A stretch of 64,000 nucleotides of DNA from Agarophyton chilense (Eukaryota; Rhodophyta; Florideophyceae; Gracilariales; Gracilariaceae): the NCBI GenBank assembly GCA_030374765.1, contig JARGXX010000031.1:310001-374000 (forward strand), written 5' to 3'. The position numbers and the translations under genes were made by a program. The notes under the pieces were generated by a model. The model saw nothing but the letters and a program-made list of their open reading frames with translations, was not told the origin of the DNA and searched no databases. Position 1 is the first letter of the stretch. Each line of letters starts with the position of its first letter. This document shows, in pieces, positions 41,592 through 50,831 of this stretch.

Positions 41592-41611
41592 GATTCTAAG
41601 TCGGGAGACCA
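41592..41611 (-). other. primer-binding site of element X
   Basis: Minus-strand TGGTCTCCCGACTTAGAATC, 2 bp after the 5' LTR. Conserved in W and, more loosely, in Y. The tRNA with a matching 3' end was not recognised. Confidence 0.65.
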
Positions 41612-41613
41612 CT

Positions 41614-42529
41614 TGTGGAGCAAAACCCGGCGACGGGAAGTGCTCTCAAGGTGTTCGAATCCTTGCTCCGTTGGCGAGGCAGACTCAGAGACAGAGCCCT
41701 CCGTTCCACCCGTAGTGTGGGGTGTAACTCCCACGGGGGATTCCGGCAGTACCGACGGAGGTGAGGGGTAGAAACCGTTAGATCGGGAATGGGTATGGGT
41801 ATCCAAAAGAATGGGGGAAAATCTGGCGAAGAGGAAGAACGGGGCGAGGGTCGAGCACTAACAGGAACCGGACCCGAGAACCAGAAAAGGGGCGAAACAA
41901 CAAAAGAAACCCAATACAGGGGCGAAAACCTGTCCTCGAAAGGAAACACAAAAAGCACGCAACAAGTAAGCAGAACCCCCACGGGGTATCGTGCACGCAG
42001 GTCGTCTGAGCGGTCCCAAGGGGGTGGTTGTACGGAACCCAAACGTGGGCACTCTCCAAGTGGAGTCGTGTCCCTACGCAGGCGTTGCTAACCAGAGCCC
42101 GTTCCGGGTTGTAAGGCCGAAACGATGGCGACGAAGAACCTCTAAAGGTATCGAAGACCAACCTTGGTTACCATTTACTCTGAGCTTCGGACTGTCAGAT
42201 CTCATCTCCCTAAGTAGGGCCCACTAACTAAACTCTACAGTAGTGCACACCTGCTCAGGGCCATACACGTGGAGATCCCACTGTCAGGGCCCAAAAGTCC
42301 AACGTTCTAACAAATATCCGAAAAGCGGTGCCAAAATTAAGCCACGTGTATCACGGGGCCAATCCAACCATGGACCATCCGAATTGTCACTTCATAGGCG
42401 AACTTTAACCAGAAAACAGTGCCATTTCAGCACACCTTAGAGGGGATCATAGTCATAACCCTCGGAGGTTTCAATCCTCATTCTATGAGTTGCATCTTCA
42501 AGTATCCCCTACCTCGGCGTTGCTCTACC
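41614..42529 (-). repeat. element X 5' LTR
   Basis: Same length (916 bp) as the 3' LTR and nearly identical; the outermost base pair is changed (CTACC in place of CTACA). In element orientation, gag follows it. Confidence 0.93.
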
Positions 42530-43403
42530 CGTTGTTGCTTTTAAAATCGCTATTTTAATTGGTGTTACTTTAAATATGCCATTTAAAACCATCTCAGATG
42601 TAAAACCAAAGAAATTTCTTACAATACTCAAATTTGATTTGCAATTATCATGCTAATAGAATTTGTAGAAACATGTTTCTTCCATATTCACAGTTTTTGA
42701 ACAAAAAAATTTCTTTTTTTCATACGTTTTGATAATGAGTCTTTTCTGAAGAACAAAACGCACGTCTGCGTTTATGGTGCGTTTTCAAAAGAAATTTTTT
42801 TTGTTGTTGTATAGTTTAAACAGTTTTGACTTTTTATTTTGCCTCATATTTAAGAACATTTTACATTCAAACACTGTTTTGTTTCAATTGGTTTTGCACG
42901 ATGACGTATCTTAGAACAGATAAAGCTTACTTCCACGCGTTTTTGTGTTAGAAAGAATGCGATATGGTTCAAACATCGCCTGAATTCATACCGAACAGAG
43001 TTTTCTGTAATAATTGTTTGTTCTTGGGATTTTTATTTGTTTTTCCGCTATAAAAGTTGGGATCATGCCTTTGTGGTCCAATCTAATATTTTTATATAGT
43101 TTTGGCAAGATAAAAGTGGTACAGAAGTCATAATGGAGCTCTTTATTGTATAAAGGATATGTTTAAGAAACAAGTTTTTTGACTTGAAAAGGTTTTATTC
43201 GGTGAGAAATTGGCTCTACAGTACAGAAAACGCCATTTTTGGCCCGGTTTTAGGAAGGGATATGTTTTTGAAACGCACTGTACCAGAAAAAAGCTCACAT
43301 TTCTTTTCCACACGGAAATCTGGAAATTCTTCGAGGCAAATATAATCGAAAACCTTTTTCAAAATGTCGCTTGTTTGGAAACAAAATTCTGACATCCATT
43401 AAC
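42530..43403. other. right arm of the mariner-like element and CLC 3' flank
   Basis: AT-rich, no coding region. The right inverted repeat ends at 43280 with TA at 43281-43282, after which the 3' flank of the CLC gene begins. Confidence 0.5.
43152..43280 (-). repeat. right inverted repeat of the mariner-like element
   Basis: Two copies of GGATATGTTT(A/T)(A/T)GAAAC, at about 43153-43169 and 43258-43275, inverted relative to the left pair and with the same spacing. Confidence 0.65.
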
Positions 43404-46082
43404 TTACTCTACCTTAATCCCTTTCATGCGGTTGAGGACTTCCTCTATGCTTTCCGGCAACACGTCTTTGCGTGTCAATATCCCACACACTCGTCCACCC
43501 CTCATATTCGCAACAAGTATATGACGAGCTCCAGTACTGCGGAAAAGGGAATACGCCGTAGAAGGCATTGCTCGATCAGACATCAACAGCGGATCTGGAT
43601 TAATGTGCGGCTTTAGATCGATCACAGACTTCAATAGCTTCAACTCTTTTGCTCGATTAATGACTACACTTTCGTTATTTTGCTTCAGTAGCGACGAATT
43701 AGGCCACGCCGCATCAAGATTTTCTCTTGAGATCTGGTCTTGATCTACGTCGATCTCGGCAGTTGAACGTTCATGCTTGTCACATTCATGTTTCAGAAGA
43801 GCCACCAGTGTTCCTCTGTCGATGCTCCCGACAAGTTCGAATTCAGGCACATCACTTTCATTTGACGACCGCTTCGGTGGAGTTCCTTGGAAAGATTCTG
43901 AAGACGTATTTCGAGAAGCTTCATTGTCGTTTGGATGCTTGGGAGGTGAATCTTTATCGAAGTCATCCCCGACACCAATGTCTTTCTTCTTCATTTTCCT
44001 GCGGTTAAGCACCTCCTTCTTGTCTGTGAGGGTAACAAGCTTGGTTGCTCCTTCGTCAAATATTGTTGCCTGCAAGCCGACATGATCTGCGGTAATGATG
44101 GTTGAAGCAGGAACTTGTTTGTCGATTTCATGGGCTTCTAGTTGATCTAATTGAGAAGCGAGTAGTGAGGCATTGGACACATGAGCCATTTCCGCCGCAA
44201 CTGCATTGGCATCTCGTAGTTGAGGCACATCAAGCGACGAAGCTTGCATTTTTCGATTGAGCTTCAAAAACACGGGAAATGAATGGTGCTCATTAGATCC
44301 GAGCATTCTAACAAGAGCAGAAATCCTTGAAAGACGGCGAACACCAATAACCTTGCTTTCCATTACATCAGACACACGAAGGCGAACATATGATTCAAGC
44401 TGAGGGATTTCAGTCGACAAGTATGGAATTCCCTTCAAACCGATGTGAAGATCATATATTCCTTGTTTGTACAAAAAGTCGCCAGTCAGCTTGGCAATGA
44501 CGGAAACAAAAACAGCGGTAAAAGCACCGGTGTATCCTCCAACGGCTTCGAGCGCGATTACTGATACCGATATGGTTCTAGTAATCCCGGCAAGCGCCGA
44601 AACGGCTCCCACGAATGCAAATCCCCCTAGAGAAATGTCGGTGCGCGACGGAAATATTGCTTGCATCGCCATCCCAATGAGGCGGCCATATACACTACCC
44701 AACAAAAACCCAGGGAAGAATACACCGGCAGGAACCGCAGCGCCATAAGTCCAAATAATGAAAATGAAGTAGTACAGAAGAGCCACTGCTAAGGCCGCAG
44801 CAGAAAATTTTTCAGAACCAGTAACGTAAAGAAGAGAACGCACAACAGAGTCTGCAGGGTTATAAATCGCGGCCGCCCAGGGAGAGTACTGACCTTCCTC
44901 GCAATGAAATCGGGAGAAGTCTCCGATTTGTGAGATACTGAGAGCATTTTCGATGATGTTGTTTGAAGGCTGACAATCATTGGCAATGTATGGGATAACG
45001 ATCCGCAAGAAGGCCGTTGCCGCAGCAAGAAATGCGCTTTCGAACAGGCGACGTTTGGGTTGCTTGACGTGTTCGTAACGAAATAAGGTAATATATTTGT
45101 TGATTAGGGGCAGAATCGTTCCAGCCAAACCTCCCACGACTCCTATAACGACATAGACAGGTATATCCTTGAGCAAAAAATCCGTGTTTTGTAAAGGGGC
45201 AAGCTTACCGATGTTATTGAGAAAAAAACCGTTAAAGCCATCGCCCGGGATTCCGACAGCCAACAGGTTCAGAATGCGTATGACGGTACTACCAACAAGG
45301 CACCCACACAAGGTGATGACACCAAGGTTCCAATTCCAATGAGTGGCGGCCTCTTCATAGACCCACATCCATGCCCCCATAGGAGATCCAAAAGCAACTG
45401 CGACTCCAATAGCAGCACCAACGGCTGCGAAGTCTCGCTTCCACGCTTCCGTTCTGAATACGCGAAAGAGTGAATTGTTCCAACGCCATGAGAAACGAGA
45501 ACTTGCAGCCTGGCTCATTCCAGCACCCAGAATAGCTCCGGCATGAATCATAGGACCTTGTTTACCGCACACAAGCCCTCCAGCTAAACTGAATGTTATA
45601 CCTACGGCCTTGACGAAGAAGGAGTTGATAGCGAGAAAGCCCGGTACTCTGACACCGTTCAGATAGCTTTTCAATTCTGGAATGCCAGAACCAGCTCCGA
45701 GCGGTGCAATATACACAACCATGAGCGAAGCAATGAGAACGAATACGGTGGACAGTGCGACGAAAAGGAGAACTGCAACCCAGAAGTTTGTTAGGCGGAA
45801 CAGGCGGGCAGTGGCTGTGTAGAGGCCAATCAGAAGTCCCCTTGTAAGCTGGTCGACAAAAAAGCCAACTATAGCAAACAAAAAACCTATGACCAAACCC
45901 AGGAAACCAGCCAGACGCAGGTGACGGACGCGTTGTTTGGAGGACTTGGGGAAATATGACTCAATGTTGGCCGGGGACGGGGATAGACGAGAGTCTATGG
46001 TGTCGAATTTGTGCGTGCGGGGTGCGAAGAAGGCGGCGTAGGACAGAGCGTAGTTGTCGCCATCGTCGAACGATTGTGACAT
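43404..46082 (-). CDS. CLC-family chloride channel or chloride/proton antiporter with CBS pair
   Basis: 892 residues, one exon, ATG at 46082. The membrane core spans about residues 55-545. CLC signatures are visible: GSGIPELKSY (131-140), GKQGPMIHAG (173-182), the 'VYEEA' segment (241-245) and PAGVFFPGFL (451-460), with the conserved tyrosine in 'QGIYDLHIG' (about 543). Two CBS domains follow, 'RVSDVMESKVIGVRRLS' (from about 569) and one at the C-terminus ('ARHILVANMRGGRVCGIL'), separated by a long acidic linker. Serine in GSGIP points to chloride preference. The gating glutamate of GK(E)GP is glutamine (Q175), while the inner proton-path glutamate is kept. Likely an organelle or endomembrane anion transporter. 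It is divergent from the next gene across about 1 kb. Confidence 0.95.
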   Translation of the reverse strand: MSQSFDDGDNYALSYAAFFAPRTHKFDTIDSRLSPSPANIESYFPKSSKQRVRHLRLAGFLGLVIGFLFAIVGFFVDQLTRGLLIGLYTATARLFRLTNFWVAVLLFVALSTVFVLIASLMVVYIAPLGAGSGIPELKSYLNGVRVPGFLAINSFFVKAVGITFSLAGGLVCGKQGPMIHAGAILGAGMSQAASSRFSWRWNNSLFRVFRTEAWKRDFAAVGAAIGVAVAFGSPMGAWMWVYEEAATHWNWNLGVITLCGCLVGSTVIRILNLLAVGIPGDGFNGFFLNNIGKLAPLQNTDFLLKDIPVYVVIGVVGGLAGTILPLINKYITLFRYEHVKQPKRRLFESAFLAAATAFLRIVIPYIANDCQPSNNIIENALSISQIGDFSRFHCEEGQYSPWAAAIYNPADSVVRSLLYVTGSEKFSAAALAVALLYYFIFIIWTYGAAVPAGVFFPGFLLGSVYGRLIGMAMQAIFPSRTDISLGGFAFVGAVSALAGITRTISVSVIALEAVGGYTGAFTAVFVSVIAKLTGDFLYKQGIYDLHIGLKGIPYLSTEIPQLESYVRLRVSDVMESKVIGVRRLSRISALVRMLGSNEHHSFPVFLKLNRKMQASSLDVPQLRDANAVAAEMAHVSNASLLASQLDQLEAHEIDKQVPASTIITADHVGLQATIFDEGATKLVTLTDKKEVLNRRKMKKKDIGVGDDFDKDSPPKHPNDNEASRNTSSESFQGTPPKRSSNESDVPEFELVGSIDRGTLVALLKHECDKHERSTAEIDVDQDQISRENLDAAWPNSSLLKQNNESVVINRAKELKLLKSVIDLKPHINPDPLLMSDRAMPSTAYSLFRSTGARHILVANMRGGRVCGILTRKDVLPESIEEVLNRMKGIKVE

Positions 46083-47136
46083 ATTTTGCTATCAAAAAGG
46101 GGAGAAAGAGACGGTACGACGGGAAATGGAACGACAGCAATTAGGTTGGGCCGTCAGTGCAGCTGTCAAGAGGCGGGGACGCGCTGAGATACGGAGGTTA
46201 GAAGGCAATAATGAGGTGACGTGGGATGAGGGGGAGTCAGGTCACGACGGCTGTTGACACTGGACAGTGGCTGCAGATATATTAGGACAAGCGTCGGGGA
46301 GAGAGACTATGCTTGGCACAGACAGCGGACCGAAGCGCTGACCTAACTAAGGAGAGAGGTTATGCTTGACACAGACAGCAGACCGAAGCGCTGACCTAAC
46401 GAAGGAGAGAGGCTATGGTGCGAACTCATGAGTCCAAACAGGGCGTAAAGCAGGCAGAATACAAATAACGAAGAGAAGCAAGTCTGTTGACTGCATTGCG
46501 AAGGCTGCCGGAGGCGTTATGGCAGTCGGGAGAGGCAGGAGAGCTGACGAAAGGTCGGTGCCACGGAACGAAGGATGATCGTGTGCACGTGGGCGCACCA
46601 TGTGTCTACGCACGGGGCTGCGTTTGTGCGGCGTGTTCAACAGCCGTTCGGGGCTGGGAGACTCTGTCAATATGCTTGCTGGTGCGCAATCGCCCGCCGC
46701 CCCGTGTTCCGCCGCCATCACTCTGCCAGATTGGACAACTGCCTCGTGCGCTTGGCGCGTGCTGCATGCGCCACTCGAGACTGCTTCGCAGCTGTGTACT
46801 GGCGCGGCTGCCAATAACATCGTGTCATACGTGGAAACTGCTTTGCGCACCCGAATTCCAGAGTCCAATTTGCTCTCGCGTATGACCCTGCCTGTGATGG
46901 ACTTTGCTGCTCCTTCCCCCCCATCGCATACTTACATATCTTCGGTACACATAGCCCTCTCTCTCTAGAGGGTAGATAGCGGGCCATCCGCCGCGCACGC
47001 AGCCACTCACTGTCCGGTCGTCAGCCTCCTGTTGTCTGGCCTTCCCGCCTCCTCGCTCCCTTGCCTTCCACTTATCGCTCGCTAACTGCTTGTCCCTCTA
47101 CCGCACTCCCCCGCTCCTCGTTCACCATCCCGCGTA
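46083..47136. other. divergent promoter region with a 53-bp tandem duplication
   Basis: Spacer between CLC (-) and CHO2-type gene (+). At about 46301-46415 a 53-bp unit starting 'tatgcttg(g/a)cacagacagc' occurs twice with a partial third copy. Open frames of 80-150 codons cross 46413-46990 on both strands. They overlap in five frames and look composition-driven, so I call no gene. A pyrimidine-rich tract (47020-47130) precedes the CHO2 start. Confidence 0.5.
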
Positions 47137-49086
47137 ATGAGTCTGTCACCTAGAAACGGCCGCACTACCACTGGCCATGTTTTCCCACTACCCGCGACCA
47201 CCGACATGTTTCAAACCTTAGCCTCGCCACCCAGATGGGGACCCGCTGAGTATTTTACCCTGTTTCTTGTTCTTTCGCAACTGATCACTATTCCCGTTAT
47301 GTGGCTGCTGCCGCGCTTCTATTTCATTGCAGTGTTTGCGTTTTGGAGACTTGCGTACAATGTCGGAATTGGCGCACTACTTCACTTTCAATCTAAACGA
47401 GCCTCTGTAACCACGTGGCTTCACGCGCTTTCACCCTCGGCTCGCGCCCTTGTGCATTGGGCTAGCACCAAATCCATGCGCAACGATTATTCGTGGGAGA
47501 AGCTCCCGTCGTGTTACAATGCTTGGATTGCATTCCGCGCTCTTTCCATGCTTATTCTCACCAACGATGGTTTTTCGTACTTTGTACTGGCAGTCAAGTG
47601 TTTCAATCCGTTACATACATCCGCCTTTTGGAAGCTGCTCGTCTGCGTACCAGCAGGTGTAGCATTGATCGCTCTGTCACTCTGGGCAAAGGGCGCCGCC
47701 CACCACGTGCTCGGTGATTTCGCCTGGTACTGGGGTGATTTCTTTTTCCTGGTTGACGCTGATCTCAGCTTTGATGGCGTTTTTGAATTGTTTCCGCATC
47801 CTATGTATACCGTAGGCTACGCCGCTTACTACGGAGCTGCGCTAATCTGCCGTTCTCATGTGTTGCTTGCCGTTTCGTTGTTGGCTCATATGGCGCAGCT
47901 ACTGTTTCTTGCCCTTGTCGAAGAGCCACACATACAAAAAATATACGGCCCGAGTTCATCCATCTCTATCGACCAGCAACCTATTGCTCAGTGTGAGTCG
48001 GATACGCCGAATCAGCCCTCGAAGTCATTATCTTCGCAATATGACGAGTTTTTGCACGCCGCTCCCCGTTTTCCAGTTATTGTTTCACTTGCTGTCGCAT
48101 TTGGCACTGTTGCGACGTTGGCAGTATCTTCGCGCCCATCCAGCACAAAGGCTGTGTTCTTGCTTTTTTCTTGGCTGGTAATTCATTGGGCGCTTCTCTT
48201 ATACGCTCTTCACAAAACAGAAGATGGAAAGAGTAACTATTGGATGCGACTGTTCACGTCGAGGGGGTATTCCACATTTCATGTGTTCTCTGCCTGGCAG
48301 CTCACCTACCTCACCTCTTTCATTGCCCAGCACGCTCTCTTTCTGATCACAGCATCTACATTTGGGCCGTCCAGAGCACAGAGTAGTACTTCTGTCTCGG
48401 AAACTGTATCAGGTGTACTGGTTGGATTCTCATTGACGGCGATTGCAATAGTCAGCTTAGCGTCTACGTGGAATGATATTGGATACTTTGGCTTCTTTTA
48501 TGGAGATTTCTTTGTGGCCCCACCGGAGCAGAATCTGCAAACATCTGGAATGTTTCGCTATGTCACTCATCCTGAGGCCACCTTAGGTTATCTGGCCTAC
48601 TACGGAATCTCTTTCATCAAGCAGTCACGCGCTTTGTTTCTCATCACACTTGTTTGTCAAGTGATTCACATACTATTTGTCTTTACACATGAATCGGAGC
48701 ATGTCGAACGAACATACAAGAATTCAAGAGACTTAACTGCTCTGGAGAAAGCGATGTTAACTCTTCCAATCATTTCTTCTGCTTACAATTTGGGACGTGG
48801 TTTGTTCAGTCATTTGTCGCACTATGTTGATACCGTTGGGAAAACTCAAGCCCAGCAAACAGTTCGACAACTTAGCGTCCGCAAGGAGCGATTGAAAGCC
48901 GATTTGAACAAAACGATTTCCAATGCTCGCGAAAAGCATATGAAACCAAGAACAGAAGAGTTGCGCTCACGAGCGAAGTCTGTTGTCGGTGATATCGACT
49001 GCGCCAGTATTGTTTCCATGTTGGGAAGCCGAGGAATTCGCGTTGAACCTGTCTCCCAGTCTAAAGTTGGAGGAGAGCGAAAGTAG
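47137..49086 (+). CDS. phosphatidylethanolamine N-methyltransferase, CHO2 type
   Basis: 649 residues, one exon. It is a polytopic membrane protein with two copies of the phospholipid-methyltransferase core. The first is at about 200-235 ('WGDFFFLVDADLSFDGVFEL', then 'FPHPMYTVGYAAYYG'); the second is at about 448-490 ('FGFFYGDFFVAP', 'NLQTSGMFRYVTHPEATLGY'). This duplicated layout is that of fungal Cho2, which methylates phosphatidylethanolamine in the endoplasmic reticulum on the way to phosphatidylcholine, using S-adenosylmethionine. Fungal Cho2 proteins are longer (over 800 residues), so this is a compact version. The C-terminal 80 residues are charged and probably cytosolic. Start chosen at the first ATG after a pyrimidine-rich leader. 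Confidence 0.88.
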   Translation: MSLSPRNGRTTTGHVFPLPATTDMFQTLASPPRWGPAEYFTLFLVLSQLITIPVMWLLPRFYFIAVFAFWRLAYNVGIGALLHFQSKRASVTTWLHALSPSARALVHWASTKSMRNDYSWEKLPSCYNAWIAFRALSMLILTNDGFSYFVLAVKCFNPLHTSAFWKLLVCVPAGVALIALSLWAKGAAHHVLGDFAWYWGDFFFLVDADLSFDGVFELFPHPMYTVGYAAYYGAALICRSHVLLAVSLLAHMAQLLFLALVEEPHIQKIYGPSSSISIDQQPIAQCESDTPNQPSKSLSSQYDEFLHAAPRFPVIVSLAVAFGTVATLAVSSRPSSTKAVFLLFSWLVIHWALLLYALHKTEDGKSNYWMRLFTSRGYSTFHVFSAWQLTYLTSFIAQHALFLITASTFGPSRAQSSTSVSETVSGVLVGFSLTAIAIVSLASTWNDIGYFGFFYGDFFVAPPEQNLQTSGMFRYVTHPEATLGYLAYYGISFIKQSRALFLITLVCQVIHILFVFTHESEHVERTYKNSRDLTALEKAMLTLPIISSAYNLGRGLFSHLSHYVDTVGKTQAQQTVRQLSVRKERLKADLNKTISNAREKHMKPRTEELRSRAKSVVGDIDCASIVSMLGSRGIRVEPVSQSKVGGERK

Positions 49087-49805
49087 TTTTGGGTACGCCT
49101 GGGTATGGACCCTTTCCGGTTGTTATCAGTACTTTTTCTATAGCATCTTAGGAATGGTTCACCATCTGCTTTTGTGGCGTTCCCTGCGATCTACCAGCAC
49201 GAATCTGACGAAAGTACCGAGTCTCATCGACTTGAAGAAATGCGTTTTAGAAGGTTGTTCACAGATGCGAACACGCGGGGTAAAACATGTACAGAGAATT
49301 TAAGGAAACTTACAAACTTAAGCGAGAGTGCGTGGTTGCCTTGCGGAAGGCCATTAGCCCATCACTCAAACTCATACATGTGGAAGAAAGTGATTCGGAG
49401 GATCTGCCGCGCACCTCGGAAATGCGAGTACTAGCAAGAGGAACGACTGGTATCTATGTTTTATAGTGCTCCTTTTTGGTTCAATCATGGTCGAGTAAAG
49501 GTGAGTTCCTCGCGGCGACCATTCGAGGCATCGCCAGTAACGTTGCTCATTAGTCTTTAACAGTCATATATAACACAACGAAAAACACGCGGGAAAGAAA
49601 GCAAACTTAACCATTCTGCATTGACAATGTCTCTGAACATTTTTTTAGTGTTAGGATGTCTGGTTCTGATTGTCGGATGTAGTCATTTTGAATAAACCCA
49701 ACTTCTCATCAGATGGTCTTGCAGCCTGACATTATTATAGTTTCCTCTAGTTGAACAGATAATATTCCTTCGTTCAAGCTTTGCCAATTAACTTAGCAAG
49801 AACAA
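49087..49805. other. convergent spacer
   Basis: 719 bp between two convergent genes. A 59-codon frame from the ATG at 49287 (MYREFKETYKLKRECVV...) looks mildly coding-like but has no recognisable family. I would not call it without transcript support. Confidence 0.4.
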
Positions 49806-50831
49806 CTATTTTGTTTCTTTAGCTTCCTCCCCATCTGCAATCAGGGGCTTGGTATCCTCAGAAACTTTAGAGGATTGAGCATCCTGTGCTGCCAATTTCT
49901 TCTTCATTTCTGATCTTCGAACTAGTGTGTAAAACAATGAACCCACCAAGATCACTGCGACGCTTGCAGCGCCCCACACATTAATTGGATTCCTGTAGAC
50001 TATGAGTCCCAAAACAGTTTGCGCTGCAGCCTTCGCGGTTGCAGACACATTGTGGGTAAGAGGAGAAGTATACTTGATTTGGGCGGCAACAGCAAAAGAT
50101 ATGCAAATGCCAAAAACGCCACCGGTGACCATCATGAGCCAGAACTTGAGTTTGAGGATGTTTTCTGACATGAGGATTACTTGCGGTTCACCGAAACAGA
50201 GAATTAGAGGAATGAAGATGATAGCGGCATTCATGTTGTTGTAGAGCGTGAGTTTCCATGGATTATTATCGACAATTGGGAATTTCTTCTTGACATAGAT
50301 AGCATTCATGGCCACGAAAAAACTAGCCGCTACACCAAAGAGTACTCCTTGCAAGGACCATCGCATTTCGTTTTGATTGCCGACAAGAAATCCTGATACA
50401 ACCAGTGCACAACAAAGTGTCGCCGGGAACGAAGTACGCTGACCCAAGATGATGAAGTCGAAGACGACATTGAAAACAATGGTGAGAGAACGAGCAACCT
50501 GATAGAATGAAATCTCAACGAATTTAAGGCAAAGGTTGTTGCACACCATCATCATGGTAAAGACGAATGACAGCGGAAGCATCTGCCTCAGCACATCCTT
50601 CTTGAGTTCAAATTTTGGCACATTCGCGATACCGAGTTCGCCCAAAACATAGCATCCCAAAACAGTTACTACACACTGAAACCATGTAATGAATAATGGG
50701 GCGTCAAGCTTTCCTTCGGGATCCGACAGAAGTGTTTTATTGACAAACACCATTGTAATACTTATAGACCAGTAAAATGCGACCGCAAAAAAGACCGCGT
50801 GCATCGCAGCCGTCGTAGCACTTTTCGCCAT
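49806..50831 (-). CDS. Golgi nucleotide-sugar transporter, GDP-fucose transporter type
   Basis: 341 residues, one exon, about ten hydrophobic helices, drug/metabolite-transporter fold (SLC35). The C-terminal signatures match the GDP-fucose transporter (SLC35C1) group: 'LYNNMNAAIIFIPLILCFGE' and 'QIKYTSPLTHNVSATAKAAA' followed by 'QTVLG'. The N-terminal 'VFVNKTLLS' and central 'VEISFYQVARSLTIVFNVVF' and 'YVKKKFPIVDNNPWKLT' also fit. The Lys/Glu-rich tail (about 310-341) is cytosolic. It would exchange GDP-fucose for GMP across the Golgi membrane to feed glycan fucosylation. A related GDP-sugar such as GDP-mannose cannot be excluded from sequence alone. Confidence 0.88.
   Translation of the reverse strand: MAKSATTAAMHAVFFAVAFYWSISITMVFVNKTLLSDPEGKLDAPLFITWFQCVVTVLGCYVLGELGIANVPKFELKKDVLRQMLPLSFVFTMMMVCNNLCLKFVEISFYQVARSLTIVFNVVFDFIILGQRTSFPATLCCALVVSGFLVGNQNEMRWSLQGVLFGVAASFFVAMNAIYVKKKFPIVDNNPWKLTLYNNMNAAIIFIPLILCFGEPQVILMSENILKLKFWLMMVTGGVFGICISFAVAAQIKYTSPLTHNVSATAKAAAQTVLGLIVYRNPINVWGAASVAVILVGSLFYTLVRRSEMKKKLAAQDAQSSKVSEDTKPLIADGEEAKETK

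Larger units (their letters stand above)
30834..42529 (-). mobile_element. chromovirus-type Ty3/gypsy element X with antisense accessory ORF
   Basis: Two 916-bp LTRs (30834-31749 and 41614-42529), nearly identical, bound an 11.7-kb element whose gag-pol lies on the minus strand. Order on the minus strand: 5' LTR, primer site, gag, protease-RT-RNase H, integrase, tail, chromodomain, then an ORF on the opposite strand, polypurine tract, 3' LTR. Gag has a one-base frameshift and pol has in-frame TGA codons, so this copy is dead. The flanking 5-mers (CATTT and CGTTG) do not form a clear target duplication, which is odd for a young element. It sits inside the mariner-like element. Confidence 0.93.
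30286..43280. mobile_element. Tc1/mariner-like inverted-repeat element (non-autonomous), split by element X
   Basis: The left end, TA then AAGTCTGTTTCAAAAACATA (from 30286), and the reverse complement of the right end, TA then CAGTGCGTTTCAAAAACATA (ending 43280), align without gaps. A second copy of 'GTTTC(A/T)(A/T)AAACATATCC' lies about 104 bp inside each end (near 30394 and 43153-43169). This gives an inverted-repeat/direct-repeat layout as in some Tc1-like transposons, with TA at both outer edges. Without element X the element is about 1.3 kb. It is AT-rich and has no transposase frame, so it would need help in trans. Confidence 0.65.

Noticed and set aside
41640-41670. tRNA-like B box (GGTGTTCGAATCC) inside the LTRs
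   Set aside because: No A box or cloverleaf can be folded around it, and the copies at 855, 22872 and 30860 drift; not a tRNA gene.
46413-46990. ORFs of 80-150 codons on both strands in the CLC/CHO2 spacer
   Set aside because: Five overlapping frames, no family motif, GC-rich composition; a promoter region is the better reading.
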